Positions 15,180 through 16,272 of a stretch of 16,272 bases of DNA are shown here, in pieces (within the stretch, counting starts at the first letter, position 1; each line of letters begins with the position of its first letter). The translations under genes were made by a program, and so were the position numbers. The DNA is taken from NCBI GenBank assembly GCA_025463665.1, contig JAODAY010000144.1, forward strand, positions 1 to 16,272, written 5' to 3'. The notes beneath the pieces were generated by a model. The model searched no databases. It had not been told where the DNA came from and saw nothing but the letters and a program-made list of their open reading frames with translations. Source of the stretch: Microbacteriaceae bacterium. Lineage in GTDB: Bacteria; Actinomycetota; Actinomycetes; Actinomycetales; Microbacteriaceae.

Positions 15180-15389
15180 AAGAAGGAGGTAGCCGAGTGG
15201 GCGCCGAGTCTGTACGCATTGGTGAGTCCGGCACTGCGGGGAGGGTGCGGTTTTGCCTGTCACGGGGTGTGAGACGTCTCGTCGGCTCAGGTCGAAGTCG
15301 CATGGAATGTCCCGTCGTGTGCTTCTGTGAGGAGTCTTAGATCAGGAGGTGTTCTCTTGTGCCTACCCCGTCTGGAGAAGGAGCAAGTC

Positions 15390-16217
15390 ATGAGCCATTC
15401 GCAAGTCGTCACCGAGCCAATCGCACGTCGGATGCTGAACAAGGTGCCCGAGGTCACACTCGTCTTCTGGGTCATCAAGGTTCTCGCGACCACCGTCGGC
15501 GAGACGGCCGCGGACTTCCTCAACGTCGATCTCGGCCTCGGCCTGACAGCCACATCGATCGTGATGGCCGTGCTTCTGATCGCCGCCCTCATCGCCCAGT
15601 TCGAGCTCCGGCGCTACATCCCGGCGGTTTATTGGCTGTCGGTCGTGCTGATCAGCGTCGTGGGAACCCTGATTACCGACAATCTCACCGACAGCGCCGG
15701 GGTGCCGCTGTGGATCACCACCGTGGTGTTCGCGGTCGCGCTGGCGGTGACCTTCCTGGTCTGGTTCAGATTGGAGAAAACGCTCTCCATTCACTCGATC
15801 TTCACAACCCGGCGAGAGACGTTCTACTGGTTGGCCGTGTTGTTCACCTTCGCGCTGGGCACGGCCGCGGGCGACCTGGTCGCGGAGAGTCTCAACCTGG
15901 GTTTCTTCGTGGCACTGCTTGTCTTCGCCGCCGCGATTGCCCTGGTCGCGATCGCGTACTTCGTCTTCCACATCGATGCCGTGCTCGCGTTCTGGATCGC
16001 GTACGTCCTCACCCGTCCGCTCGGCGCCTCCACGGGCGATCTCCTTTCCCAGCCAGTCGCCGACGGGGGCCTCGGGCTCGGCACGACTGGCACGAGCGCT
16101 CTGTTCCTTGCTGTGATCGTGGCCCTGGTCATCGTGCTCACGGTGAGGAACCCGCGTGTCGGCGCCATTTCTGCCGAGGTCGCGGAACGGCAGCGGCCGC
16201 TGCCGCGGCGGCGGTAG
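15390..16217 (+). CDS. DUF347 (COG4705) four-repeat membrane protein
   Basis: This 275-residue integral membrane protein consists of four two-helix repeats, as in the DUF347 family. Each repeat has an aromatic-Trp pair (Trp27, Trp82, Trp147, Trp202) exactly ten residues before a Gly-x4-Asp motif: GETAAD (37-42), GTLITD (92-97), GTAAGD (157-162), GASTGD (212-217). The tail is Arg-rich and cytoplasmic in character. The open frame extends upstream, but ATG 15390 has AGAAGGAGC at good spacing and begins the family-typical short leader before KVPEVTLVFW. Function is not established. The conserved buried Asp residues suggest an ion or metal path, which is inference. It stands alone, separated from the CDF gene by the repeat region, and may be unrelated to metal efflux. 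Confidence 0.88.
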   Translation: MSHSQVVTEPIARRMLNKVPEVTLVFWVIKVLATTVGETAADFLNVDLGLGLTATSIVMAVLLIAALIAQFELRRYIPAVYWLSVVLISVVGTLITDNLTDSAGVPLWITTVVFAVALAVTFLVWFRLEKTLSIHSIFTTRRETFYWLAVLFTFALGTAAGDLVAESLNLGFFVALLVFAAAIALVAIAYFVFHIDAVLAFWIAYVLTRPLGASTGDLLSQPVADGGLGLGTTGTSALFLAVIVALVIVLTVRNPRVGAISAEVAERQRPLPRRR

Positions 16218-16236
16218 TCGGCGCAGGCCGCGCCCA

Positions 16237-16242
16237 TAGACT
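16237..16242 (+). promoter_or_regulatory. Candidate -10 for a leaderless gene
   Basis: TAGACT fits the actinobacterial -10 form TAnnnT and lies six bases before the GTG at 16249. That spacing would make the first G of the codon the transcription start. Confidence 0.45.
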
Positions 16243-16248
16243 CGGGGC

Positions 16249-16272
16249 GTGAATCCACCCGCGGTGGCCGTC
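16249..16272 (+). CDS. Start of a downstream gene (partial, cut by window end)
   Basis: GTG at 16249 opens a frame reading MNPPAVAV to the end of the window. The well-placed TAGACT element supports a leaderless start. Eight codons do not allow identification. Confidence 0.35.

Larger units (their letters stand above)
14860..15389. other. Repeat-rich intergenic region upstream of the DUF347 gene
   Basis: About 530 bases lack a convincing gene; open frames here have no ribosome site or family match. The region holds three repeat types: a 12-base direct repeat (AACTGGCGGAAC), a 9-base inverted repeat (CTGCACAAC/GTTGTGCAG) and a 13-base direct repeat (TACTCCTCTGCAC). The last 60 bases include AGGAGG-like stretches and should carry the DUF347 promoter. 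The repeats may be ends of a lost mobile element or binding sites. Confidence 0.5.

Overview
The window is GC-rich DNA with actinobacterial style: GTG and TTG starts, ATGA stop/start overlaps, and frequent GATGCC/GGCATC codon pairs. The gene families (AldO-type alditol oxidase, CsoR, DUF6153, DUF347) also fit an actinomycete. A member of the Microbacteriaceae is my best guess, but that is inference.

Region 1 (1-4420, + strand) is the end of a catabolic operon. It holds a shikimate-dehydrogenase-like oxidoreductase broken by a frameshift, a phosphotriesterase-family metal hydrolase (probably a lactonase), a zinc alcohol dehydrogenase and an AldO/xylitol-oxidase-type flavoenzyme. Junctions are tight, with ATGA overlaps at 25-28 and 1934-1937. 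Together they suggest oxidation of a sugar alcohol or sugar to a lactone, followed by ring opening.

Region 2 (4421-6266) is a gene graveyard. It has the N-terminal part of a DUF6994-family gene (- strand), a frameshifted RhuM-family remnant (+ strand) and further fragments I cannot assign. It looks like an old insertion/deletion boundary between the catabolic operon and the metal island.

Region 3 (6275-13045) is a copper-handling island. Its left arm encodes a DUF6153-like envelope protein, an M23/LytM peptidoglycan peptidase and an F510_1955-type beta-propeller lipoprotein. These converge on a CPH-type (CopB) copper ATPase on the - strand. The ATPase is divergent from csoR, a CopZ-like HMA protein with a Cys/His-rich N-terminal extension, a second DUF6153 protein and a DUF305 lipoprotein. 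Two matched CsoR boxes (TACCC-N5-GGGTA) sit in the divergent intergenic region, so CsoR should control both directions. The products span cytoplasm (CsoR, HMA protein), membrane (CopB) and outer surface (DUF6153, DUF305, propeller, M23).

Region 4 (13142-14859) is a second metal locus: an ArsR/SmtB repressor translationally coupled to a His-rich CDF efflux pump. It is preceded by a decayed, oppositely oriented C-terminal fragment of another CDF gene.

Region 5 (14860-16272) is a repeat-rich intergenic stretch, a DUF347 (COG4705) membrane protein with a very regular four-fold repeat, and the likely leaderless start of one further gene cut by the window end.
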